From positions 4,522,001-4,586,000 of the forward strand of contig NZ_CP040272.1 in NCBI RefSeq assembly GCF_013393905.1: a stretch of 64,000 nt of DNA, read 5' to 3'. The notes beneath the pieces are model-generated. The model had not been told where the DNA came from and searched no databases. It was given only the letters and a program-made list of their open reading frames with translations. A program made the position numbers and the translations under genes. The first letter of the stretch is position 1. Each line of letters opens with the position of its first letter. Positions 50,899-58,372 of the stretch are shown one piece after another. The DNA comes from Nostoc sp. C052. GTDB taxonomy: Bacteria; Cyanobacteriota; Cyanobacteriia; Cyanobacteriales; Nostocaceae.

Positions 50899-51957
50899 TC
50901 ACTTTAATAATTTCATCCCTGCTGCTTTCGAGTCAAAATTAGAGGGGAAGGTGGTGGGACAGGGGTAGTTTTCCACATAAGTTTTACAGGTTTCACGACT
51001 AGTACTGTTATCTGTATATTTAGCTTCTTGAGGCTTGGCATCGCTAAGGTTTGCCGCCTGTAAATTTGCTGCAATCAGGTATGCCCCCTTTAGATTGGCT
51101 CCATTCAGGCTTGCCGCCTGTAAATTTGCTGCAATCAGGTATGCCCCCTTTAGATTGGCTCCACTCAGGTTTGCTGCCTGTAAATTTGCTCCACCCAGGT
51201 CTGCCGCCTGTAAATTTGCTCCACCCAGGTCTGCCGCCTGTAAATTTGCTCCACCCAGGTATACCGCCTGTAAATTTGCTGCAATCAGGTATGCCTCCTT
51301 TAGATTGGCTCCACTCAGGTTTGCCCCCTTTAGATTGACTAACGTCAGGTATGCCTCCTTTAGATTGGCTCCACGCAGGCTTGCCCCCTTTAGATTGGCT
51401 CCAGTCAAGTTTGCTTGAAAAAGTTGAATCCCGCCTTTTTTCTCAGTATCACGAGAAGGAACCAAGTAAGCATTTGGTGCTTCTAAACCAGATAAACTTT
51501 CCCTCTGCCAGTGCAACCAAAACCAAGGGATTCTCATTGGTTCACTGTTGAGGAATTCCAATGCCTGTATTCTCCCACCGCTACCAGGCTGTCCATGCGC
51601 CGCACTAATAACCTGCCATGCTTGGTAAACTTGTGCATCACGACGCTGTTGTTCACCAGCAATAAACGTAATTGCACCAATCAGTACTGAAGCGTTTACT
51701 GCTTGGCTTAAAGTTTTAAAGGATATGGCATTTTTTATTGAATTTGTAGCAGAGACTTTTAATTGTTGATATCGTTTGTCTATCTTCCATAAAGTAACAA
51801 ACCACCAATGTTGGTTTAGAAATTTTACTGCATTAGACCAATCATCTTCAGAAGTGCCACTTTCTTTGTTGCGTTCACGAGTTGCCCATATCTCATAAGC
51901 CTTAGCCTGAATTAATTCGACTGGAATAGATTGTCGTGGTATCAGCTTCTTTAGCAT
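50899..51957 (-). CDS. DUF2934-pentapeptide repeat membrane protein (352 aa)
   Basis: Residues 1-60 carry a DUF2934-type start (VELIQAKAYEIWATRERNKE). A transmembrane segment (ASVLIGAITFIAGE) is near residue 97. The last 150 residues are pentapeptide repeats of the A(N/D)L-x-x type (ANLKGANLSGANLKEAYL), which should fold as a right-handed beta helix. The DNA has near-identical 30/60-bp repeats from 51,040 to 51,410. Possible roles are a membrane scaffold or shield protein in host defence. Nothing catalytic is present. Confidence 0.75.
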   Translation of the reverse strand: MLKKLIPRQSIPVELIQAKAYEIWATRERNKESGTSEDDWSNAVKFLNQHWWFVTLWKIDKRYQQLKVSATNSIKNAISFKTLSQAVNASVLIGAITFIAGEQQRRDAQVYQAWQVISAAHGQPGSGGRIQALEFLNSEPMRIPWFWLHWQRESLSGLEAPNAYLVPSRDTEKKGGIQLFQANLTGANLKGASLRGANLKEAYLTLVNLKGANLSGANLKEAYLIAANLQAVYLGGANLQAADLGGANLQAADLGGANLQAANLSGANLKGAYLIAANLQAASLNGANLKGAYLIAANLQAANLSDAKPQEAKYTDNSTSRETCKTYVENYPCPTTFPSNFDSKAAGMKLLK

Positions 51958-52317
51958 TTAAGGCATGATTATCGGGTCGATAGTAGAAAAATTAACCATC
52001 AAACTGCACTAACGCAATATTTTTACTAGTTCTAATCTACCAATATCTCATCTACACAAGCAATTCCTCACTGAGAAAAGTTTGGCGTGCAACTTCATAA
52101 GAGCGATCGCTTTATTCGAGGTGTGCCAAAATTTTTTAGCAAGAGCGTAAGCCCTTACCCAAATCCCTTTTTGACTAACTTCTTCCTTATTGAAAGCGAT
52201 CGCTCTTGTGTTGGGGATTATGAAAAATTTTTCAGGATGTTTCTTATCTTGGACTCAGAACTGGGGGGCGATCGCTATCAAGCCTAAGCGATCGCCCTCC
52301 GGTAATAGGGCACTTCT
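51958..52317. other. Gene-free stretch with one palindrome copy
   Basis: About 360 bases rich in HIP1 octamers with an exact palindrome at 52,221-52,234. A short frame (52,087-52,287) has no ribosome site and crosses the palindrome, so I do not call it. No structured RNA is evident. Confidence 0.45.
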
Positions 52318-52620
52318 CTAAGGAGCGTCGTTAAGCTCGACTAAAGTTTTGTCAAGTCTATCGTTGGCTTCCTTGGCAAACCGAATGCATCGCACACTAG
52401 CAGCCATTCCTCCAGTGGCGGTGATGCTTCCTTCTGTAACTCTCCCTGTGAGTAAAAGTCCAGCACCAATAAAGCCAATGCAGGCAGACAGTCCAGTAGC
52501 GATTAGTGCAAGGTTAAAACTATACCGAGCTTGGCGTAGACGTTCCCTAACTATCTCTTGGTTAAAATTGCGTTCAGAGCTAGAAGATACTGTCAGCTTA
52601 GTCATAAAATTATCCATCAC
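52318..52620 (-). CDS. Cyanobacterial TRADD-N-associated two-TM protein (100 aa)
   Basis: RERLRQARYSFNLALIATGL, SACIGFIGAGLLLTGRVTEG, SITATGGMAASVRCIRFAKE, ANDRLDKTLVEL matches the membrane module that co-occurs with TRADD-N domains in cyanobacterial conflict systems (CyanoTRADDas_TM). It has two membrane segments with a short Gly turn. It is divergent from the NACHT gene with a 125-base shared upstream region, which suggests the two act together at the membrane. Confidence 0.7.
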   Translation of the reverse strand: MMDNFMTKLTVSSSSERNFNQEIVRERLRQARYSFNLALIATGLSACIGFIGAGLLLTGRVTEGSITATGGMAASVRCIRFAKEANDRLDKTLVELNDAP

Positions 52621-52745
52621 TCAACTGCTTAAAGTCTCGCAGTTGAGCGCTTAGAGTTCAGCCAACACTCGGCTTTGTCACAGCATGAATTTGGCATAAG
52701 TTTGGCTTTTAGCATAAAATTTGGTATGGCTTATCGCATGAAGTT

Positions 52746-54911
52746 ATGCCGCAAAATTCGCTCCGGGCATGTCCAGCAGGTATCAAAAAAGCAAAAACTG
52801 CTCTAACTGGTAAAGGTTGGAGTCAACAACAGTTAGCCAGAGAATTGGAAATAAGCCGCCAACCTGTTGATAATTTCTTTGGTGCTAAACCAATAAGCAA
52901 TGATATCTTCGTTAAGATTTGCCAGAAGTTAGAACTTGATTGGCAGGAGCTTATTGGCAGAGTTCAAGCAGAGGAACAAGAAGCCAAAACCCTTAACATC
53001 AATGCCTTGGTGCAACAGGTACGTGAAAAAGTGAGGGCAGATATCCAAAAGCGATGTGGATGGATACGCGTTCTGGACATGACTCAGCCGCTCAGGCTAA
53101 ACAACATTTACACCGATGTAAACATTTTGGAAAAAATTACAGGACGCCAAAATTTGGAGTTGTCTCAACTATTAGAAAATTGCAACCCAGCAAATTTTGA
53201 GCGCTTTGGGCTGAGTCATGTTCTGGCAAAACGAGTACCAGGCTTGGAAGCTATTGAACAATACTCCAAACTGATGATTTTAGGAAAACCGGGGGCAGGC
53301 AAGACAACCTTTTTAAAGCGAATAGCAATGCAATGTAACTCAGAGCGGTTTTTGGCAGATTGTGTCCCTATTTTCATTACTCTTAAAGAGTTTGCTGAAG
53401 AACCCAAGCAACCAAGTTTGTTGCATTACATAAATCACCAGCTTGCTCGTCACGATATCTCAGACAAAAAGATAGCTGAAACCCTATTACGTCAAGGTAG
53501 AGCAATATTGCTACTGGATGGGCTGGACGAAGTAAGGCAAGCAGATCATGTCCGAGTTTTAAATGAAATTCGCAACTTTTCGACTCAGTACGATGCCAAC
53601 TCATTTGTGATGACCTGCCGGATTGCAGCAAATGAATATAAGTTTGAACACTTTACTGAAGTTGAGATTGCTGACTTTGACGACCAGCAAATTACTGATT
53701 TTGTTACCAGATGGTTTCAGAACAAAGATTCCATAAAAGCCCAAAAGTTAATTCAAAAACTCCAGGAAAATCAGCGGATTAAAGAACTGGCAACCAATCC
53801 CTTGCTTCTGACACTACTGTGCTTGCTTTTTGGTGAATCTACAAATTTTCCTTCTAACCGTTCTGAGCTTTATCAAGAAGGAATAGATGTATTGCTAAAA
53901 AAATGGGATGGTATGCGTAGCATTGAGCGCGATCAGGTTTACCAAAAACTCTCCCATAAACGTAAAGCAGACCTCCTCAGCCAAATTGCCTTAGAAACTT
54001 TCGAGGAAGGAAATTACTTTTTCAAAGAAAGGCTTGTAGAAGGATATATCAGTAATTACATCCAAAATTTACCTGATGCCAAAGCCGATCCACAAGCAAT
54101 ACTATTAGACAGCATAGCAGTGCTGAAATCGATTGAGGCACAGCATGGATTACTAGTAGAACGAGCAAAGAGAATTTATTCATTTTCCCATCTGACATTT
54201 CATGAGTTCTTCACTGCTAGATATATCGCTTTCAGTCGCAATCCTCAGCAAGTGTTTCAACAGCTAGTCAGTCATATCACTGACAACCGTTGGCGAGAAG
54301 TCTTTTTGTTGACTGTAGGGATTTTGACAGATGCCGATGACCTTCTACTGTTAATGAAACAGCGGATTGATGTATTCCTAACAGGTGATGAAAAATTGCT
54401 GCAATTTCTCATTTGGGTTAATGAAAAATCTCGTTCTGTAGAATCTCTTTATAAATCTAGTGCTGTTCGAGCTTTTTATGTTTACCTCAAGCTTGCCCAA
54501 GAGTTCAACCTAGAGCGAGACCTCACGTTCTTCCGAAACCTAGACCGAGACCTTGCCTTCGACCTCACTTTTGCTCTCAAACAAACTCACAATTCTGAAT
54601 TTCAGTGTAAGCTTCAAAAACTTCAAAACCAACTTCCTAACCCAGAGGGAGATTTAGAAACATACGAGCGTTGGTGGCAGAAAAATGGTCAAACTTGGGA
54701 TCAAAGACTCAGAGCAGTCATGGTTGAACACGGTAACATTTGTCAAAATTGGGAATTCAGCAATTCCCAACAGGAATTGTTGAAGCATTATTACAACGGA
54801 AATCTACTACTAATCGATTGCCTCAACAGCGAGTGTTACGTGAGCCGAGAAGTGCGACAGCAGATTGAAGATACATTGCTGTTGCCAGTTAAAACTACCA
54901 ATCCTGAATAA
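52746..54911 (+). CDS. HTH-NACHT NTPase (bacterial NLR-like)
   Basis: 721 residues. N-terminal HTH at residues 22-70 (KGWSQQQLARELEISRQPVD), a linker, then a NACHT STAND module. Walker A is GKPGAGKTT near residue 181, Walker B is ILLLDGLDE near 255, followed by SFVMTCRIAANEY (sensor 1 Arg) and ELATNPLLLTLLCLLF. The winged region has FSHLTFHEFFTARYI. The end contains the C-terminal helical domain (NCH-type; LLIDCLNSECYVSREVRQQI). Bacterial NACHT proteins act as anti-phage sensors that abort infection. Here a prophage carries one in its tail region, probably against competing phages. Its stop overlaps a palindrome near-copy. Confidence 0.85.
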   Translation: MPQNSLRACPAGIKKAKTALTGKGWSQQQLARELEISRQPVDNFFGAKPISNDIFVKICQKLELDWQELIGRVQAEEQEAKTLNINALVQQVREKVRADIQKRCGWIRVLDMTQPLRLNNIYTDVNILEKITGRQNLELSQLLENCNPANFERFGLSHVLAKRVPGLEAIEQYSKLMILGKPGAGKTTFLKRIAMQCNSERFLADCVPIFITLKEFAEEPKQPSLLHYINHQLARHDISDKKIAETLLRQGRAILLLDGLDEVRQADHVRVLNEIRNFSTQYDANSFVMTCRIAANEYKFEHFTEVEIADFDDQQITDFVTRWFQNKDSIKAQKLIQKLQENQRIKELATNPLLLTLLCLLFGESTNFPSNRSELYQEGIDVLLKKWDGMRSIERDQVYQKLSHKRKADLLSQIALETFEEGNYFFKERLVEGYISNYIQNLPDAKADPQAILLDSIAVLKSIEAQHGLLVERAKRIYSFSHLTFHEFFTARYIAFSRNPQQVFQQLVSHITDNRWREVFLLTVGILTDADDLLLLMKQRIDVFLTGDEKLLQFLIWVNEKSRSVESLYKSSAVRAFYVYLKLAQEFNLERDLTFFRNLDRDLAFDLTFALKQTHNSEFQCKLQKLQNQLPNPEGDLETYERWWQKNGQTWDQRLRAVMVEHGNICQNWEFSNSQQELLKHYYNGNLLLIDCLNSECYVSREVRQQIEDTLLLPVKTTNPE

Positions 54912-55033
54912 TTTTTCACAAACTTCAAAGTGTCGTCAAGGGGTTTACCTTTTCCTCACCTAAGAGCGATCGCTAGTGATTAAAGCGATCACTATTATTT
55001 CATTTGAGCCATTGAAACAGAATCATCAAACAC

Positions 55034-55056
55034 CCACCCGATAAAGGGTGGTTTTT
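55034..55056 (+). terminator. Terminator after the NACHT gene
   Basis: CCACCC pairs with GGGTGG around GATAAA, followed by T5. It lies 123 bases after the NACHT stop and before a palindrome copy at 55,092. Confidence 0.7.
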
Positions 55057-55116
55057 GTTTGGACATTGGTCAAGTTATGGGTGTGGGGTTATGAAAAATT
55101 TTTCAGGAATGCTTTC

Positions 55117-55854
55117 TTATCTTTGGCTCAGAACTGGAGGGCGATCGCCAAAAATTGCTCCTCGTTTTTCTAGATCACGTTTCATATCTTCTGTGAGACC
55201 TTTGCTGCTTCCAAATAAAGCATTCATGACAATAGAATCGTCTAGGTTGGCACCGTTGAGTTTGGCACCGCTGAGGTTGGCATCGCTGAGGTTGGCACCG
55301 CCGAGGTTGGCACCCCTCAGGATGGCACTACTCAGATTGGCACGAATCAGATTGGCACTACTCAGATTGGCACTACTCAGATTGGCACGAATCAGATTGG
55401 CACTACTCAGATTGGCACGAATCAGGTTGGCAAAGCTCAGGTTGGCAAAGCTCAGGTTGGCAAAGCTCAAGTCTCTCCCATTCAGGTCTCTACCTTTCAG
55501 GTCTCTCCCATTCAGGTCTTTACCACTAAGGTTGGCACTGATCAGGTCGCCACCAATTAGGATGGGCTGGTGTTTACTACGTGGTTCAGCATCGTCAACT
55601 AAATTATTCCGAGAAAGCGGGTTTTGGCTTTCAGATTCTCTGTGAGAGATTGTAAGTCGGTCTTTTTCACTCCAAGCAACAAATATAATGCCTAAACAAA
55701 CGCTAAACCCGACGACAAGTGCTGATGGATTGCCTCCAGTTAGCAGCAACATGAGTAGAAAACCAACACCAACCAGAGCCGTTTGTTTAACTAGCGAACT
55801 CAGTCCGGCTTTGGCATCATCAAAATTGATATTTCTACGGTTTTGCAGAGTCAT
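55117..55854 (-). CDS. Membrane protein with pentapeptide repeats (245 aa)
   Basis: Two transmembrane segments (LVGVGFLLMLLLTGG, ALVVGFSVCLGIIFVAW) near the N-terminus, then a linker and about 95 residues of pentapeptide repeats (SFANLSFANLIRANLSSANL). A short acidic end includes EDMKRDLEKRG. It resembles the neighbouring 50899-51957 protein in plan. The DNA contains 30-bp-type repeats (GGCACTACTCAGATT). It is cargo with unknown target. Confidence 0.7.
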   Translation of the reverse strand: MTLQNRRNINFDDAKAGLSSLVKQTALVGVGFLLMLLLTGGNPSALVVGFSVCLGIIFVAWSEKDRLTISHRESESQNPLSRNNLVDDAEPRSKHQPILIGGDLISANLSGKDLNGRDLKGRDLNGRDLSFANLSFANLSFANLIRANLSSANLIRANLSSANLSSANLIRANLSSAILRGANLGGANLSDANLSGAKLNGANLDDSIVMNALFGSSKGLTEDMKRDLEKRGAIFGDRPPVLSQR

Positions 55855-55856
55855 GT

Positions 55857-56255
55857 TTACTTTGTGCCGTTTCTCAAATCATTCAAATCTGCCCAGAATC
55901 GACCAATTATTCGACCCGCAATCACGATCCACAACAAAAAGTCTGATGTCACTATGATAAAACAGGCATAACGTGAAGCACCTAAAGCATTTTCTTGAAG
56001 GCAAACACCAAAATCAGAAAAGCTTTTGCCCAAAATCAATTGTCCAAGTAAATCTGGAATTTTTAAAAGAATATAAAGGGCGATCGCATCCTGAATAGAG
56101 AGATAAACAATTTTCCAGTAATCCCCCATCAAGCTTTGACCTAGCAAATCCACAGGCTCCCAGATGCCAAGAAGAAGTTCTTCTGTGTGTTGACCTGCTT
56201 TTGTTTGCTTCGGTGGTTTTTGAGGAGGAGTCTGAGGGCTTTGTGATTGAGTCAT
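55857..56255 (-). CDS. Small membrane protein (132 aa)
   Basis: It starts with a Pro/Gln-rich leader (TQSQSPQTPPQKPPKQ), then membrane segments YLSIQDAIALYILLKIPDLLGQLIL and YACFIIVTSDFLLWIVIAGRI. It is coupled to the downstream pentapeptide gene by a two-base gap. No family is recognised. Confidence 0.55.
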   Translation of the reverse strand: MTQSQSPQTPPQKPPKQTKAGQHTEELLLGIWEPVDLLGQSLMGDYWKIVYLSIQDAIALYILLKIPDLLGQLILGKSFSDFGVCLQENALGASRYACFIIVTSDFLLWIVIAGRIIGRFWADLNDLRNGTK

Positions 56256-56282
56256 CCAGAGATAGCATGAGTGCAGATGCGC

Positions 56283-56603
56283 TCAAATTCTATCACTTTT
56301 CTTTCTTAAGGAATGCTCCTGATTTGTAAAACTATAAGCGGTTAAAGTATGGAAAAATTGCATTGAACTCACCTCAAGAATCTTGTCAAGATAAGTGATT
56401 GCCTCATCTTTTTCATCCAGCCAAATCACTGCTAGCAACACACCATTAATTGTCCCTGTAGCCCGATAAGCTTTAAAAGGTAGAGTGAGCGCTACTTTCT
56501 CTTTATCAGAAAACCTATCGTCAATATTTGCTTTTTCATACTGCACAGTATGGTGGTGCGTGAAGCTATCCTCAAGCCATTGAAAAAGTTCAGTTCCAGC
56601 CAT
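56283..56603 (-). CDS. Hypothetical protein (106 aa)
   Basis: A small soluble protein: TELFQWLEDSFTHHHTVQYE, then KAYRATGTINGVLLAVIWLD with a final charged tail. The C-terminus is separated from the neighbouring membrane gene by 27 bases. It could be a helper to the two membrane proteins. Function not recognised. Confidence 0.45.
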   Translation of the reverse strand: MAGTELFQWLEDSFTHHHTVQYEKANIDDRFSDKEKVALTLPFKAYRATGTINGVLLAVIWLDEKDEAITYLDKILEVSSMQFFHTLTAYSFTNQEHSLRKKSDRI

Positions 56604-56651
56604 AAAGGTAAATAGGAAATCTGATTTAGCCTCTAAACCTTAAATCTTAAC

Positions 56652-57116
56652 GTGCGCCAGCTAACCCTCTCCATCAGCAGCATCTCTGTCACCCTCAAGC
56701 GATTTATCAATTACGATCGCATTCTCGCCGACACCGGACAAACTGAATACAGCATTGTCGGCACGCCCTTGGATTCTGGCCCGGTTTACGAGCCGAAGCA
56801 TATTTGGACAATCAGCGCGATGGTGACTTACGAGCAGTGGTATGCGATTGGGGGGATATTTGGGGAATGCGATCGCCTCCGCCGCACTCAAGGCAATTAC
56901 AGAATCATTGTTGATGATAGTATTCAAGATTTTATTGAGCAGCAGTATCGCTCAAGGGCAATAGTCCCTGGAGGGGAGCAAACCTCTTTCACTGGTGGCG
57001 TAGCTTATCCAGCGCGATTTTATGCTCGGATGCTTGAGCCGAAAAGTCAGTGGCAGAAGAATCAGTTATATCCTTATGTAGCAAGCTTTGTACTGAGAGA
57101 GTTGGATAAGGCTTGA
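56652..57116 (+). CDS. Minor tail protein (154 aa)
   Basis: It starts with GTG at 56,652 and resumes the plus-strand tail operon. QLTLSISSISVTLKRFINYD, then GGIFGECDRLRRTQGNYRII, and GGVAYPARFYARMLEPKSQW are typical of small distal tail proteins of cyanobacterial siphophages. The beta-rich pattern suggests a tail tip component. It is followed at three bases by the next gene. Confidence 0.55.
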   Translation: MRQLTLSISSISVTLKRFINYDRILADTGQTEYSIVGTPLDSGPVYEPKHIWTISAMVTYEQWYAIGGIFGECDRLRRTQGNYRIIVDDSIQDFIEQQYRSRAIVPGGEQTSFTGGVAYPARFYARMLEPKSQWQKNQLYPYVASFVLRELDKA

Positions 57117-57119
57117 CTT

Positions 57120-57401
57120 ATGTTGTTTTATCGATGGGTGCTTGCTTTTCGTCGCAGTTTGCTAAATGGAGGTTACATTGTCTACCATCGCCAACACTGG
57201 CTGCCTTTTTTTGAATCTGAAGAGATTTTAACCCAAGTCATTGTTTCAGTTAAATGGACAGTAGAAGATAGGGAGGCTTATAGCAATTGGAGCAAGCCGC
57301 TTGATAAGTATGCTCGCAAGCATTTATTACCAACTATCAACTCTAGTTGCTCTGTAACTGTGTCTTACAGGGAGATAACTTCCCCGCCAAAGGAATCATG
57401 A
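57120..57401 (+). CDS. Hypothetical tail-operon protein (93 aa)
   Basis: FYRWVLAFRRSLLNGGYIVY, WLPFFESEEILTQVIVSVKW. It is basic and aromatic with no membrane segment. It starts right after the preceding stop, so is co-translated. No family is recognised. Confidence 0.5.
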   Translation: MLFYRWVLAFRRSLLNGGYIVYHRQHWLPFFESEEILTQVIVSVKWTVEDREAYSNWSKPLDKYARKHLLPTINSSCSVTVSYREITSPPKES

Positions 57402-57447
57402 GCGTGTTCCACTGCGTTAGCGCAGCTCGTCGTAGACATCGCTCATA

Positions 57448-57930
57448 ATGACAAACTTACCAACATCTGGCATAGACCTAATTAAAGAGTTCGAGGGCTG
57501 CAACCTCCACGCTTACCCCGATCCGCGCACCGGAGGCAAACCCATAACTATCGGCTGGGGCGCTACTAAAAAGCTTGATGGCAGTGATTGGCACTTGGGA
57601 GAAAGCATTACCCAAGCCCAAGCTGATGAGATGCTAATTACTCAATTAGAGAAAGATTACCTACCTCCCCTACAGAAAATCCCCTCTTGGAATGACCTGA
57701 CGACAAACCAGAAAGGGGCGATCTTGAGTTTTGGTTACAATTTGGGTGCTAATTTTTACCTTGCATCAGGCTTTAGCAGCATCAGTAGACTGCTGAAAAA
57801 TTCTGACCAATGGAGCGATGCCAAGGAAGTAACAAGGATTTTCTCTCTGTACTGCAATCCAGGCAGTAACGTGGAAGCGGGTTTACGCCGCAGACGGGTT
57901 GCAGAGGCTCATCTTTGGCTCACGCAGTAG
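57448..57930 (+). CDS. Phage endolysin, GH24 lysozyme
   Basis: 160 residues. The T4-type lysozyme site is visible: IKEFEGCNLHAYPDPRTGGK (catalytic Glu at about 15, Asp at 25), then PITIGWGATKK (Thr at about 34). QLEKDYLPPLQKIPSWNDLT and NQKGAILSFGYNLGANFY follow, and VEAGLRRRRVAEAHLWL ends the domain. It cuts the peptidoglycan glycan strands for host lysis. It has no signal peptide, so a holin or other export is required. A holin is not evident beside it. Confidence 0.9.
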   Translation: MTNLPTSGIDLIKEFEGCNLHAYPDPRTGGKPITIGWGATKKLDGSDWHLGESITQAQADEMLITQLEKDYLPPLQKIPSWNDLTTNQKGAILSFGYNLGANFYLASGFSSISRLLKNSDQWSDAKEVTRIFSLYCNPGSNVEAGLRRRRVAEAHLWLTQ

Positions 57931-58225
57931 CAGTAGCAGGAGTTGAGATTGATTCAAGCTGAGATGCAAGCTGTTCTAAAGAAGCCAGTTTAGTTGCTGT
58001 GTTAGCTTTCTCGATTTCGTCTTCGTTTAATGAAGCAGTAGTTGCGTCAAGCCTTGTTTGCAGGTCTGTGCTTGCTGCTGTAGCGGCATCCAGCTTCGCT
58101 TGTAGGTCTGTGTTTTCAGTCTTCAACTGCGCGTTTTCAGCCTTTAGCTGTGCGTTCTCTTGGGTGGATGCGATCGCGTTTTGAAAAATACCAACCAATC
58201 TATCTAAAAAGTCTGGAGTTGCCAT
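57920..58225 (-). CDS. Small coiled-coil protein (101 aa)
   Basis: LDRLVGIFQNAIASTQENAQ and LKAENAQLKTENTDLQAKLD, then heptads to the end (LEQLASQLESI). It is tail-to-tail with the lysozyme gene, overlapping by 11 bases. No membrane segment, so not a spanin of the usual type. Function unknown. Confidence 0.5.
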   Translation of the reverse strand: MATPDFLDRLVGIFQNAIASTQENAQLKAENAQLKTENTDLQAKLDAATAASTDLQTRLDATTASLNEDEIEKANTATKLASLEQLASQLESISTPATATA

Positions 58226-58372
58226 AATGAATGCACCTATATCATTAACCGCTCAAATATAACAACGTAACTATTTGGGCGTCATAGTGGTGACTTAGTA
58301 ATTTAATATACTGGTGAATCCGTAACTCAAGAATAGGAATCATGGGCTTGAAGATATCGCCTTGCGCCGCCC

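Noticed and set aside
51035..51418. Repetitive plus-strand proteins antisense to the pentapeptide gene
   Set aside because: Mirror frames of the pentapeptide repeats.
52087..52287. 66-aa frame crossing a palindrome
   Set aside because: No ribosome site; HIP1 and palindrome sequence only.
55055..55645. Long plus-strand frame antisense to the second pentapeptide gene
   Set aside because: Composition follows from the repeats on the other strand.
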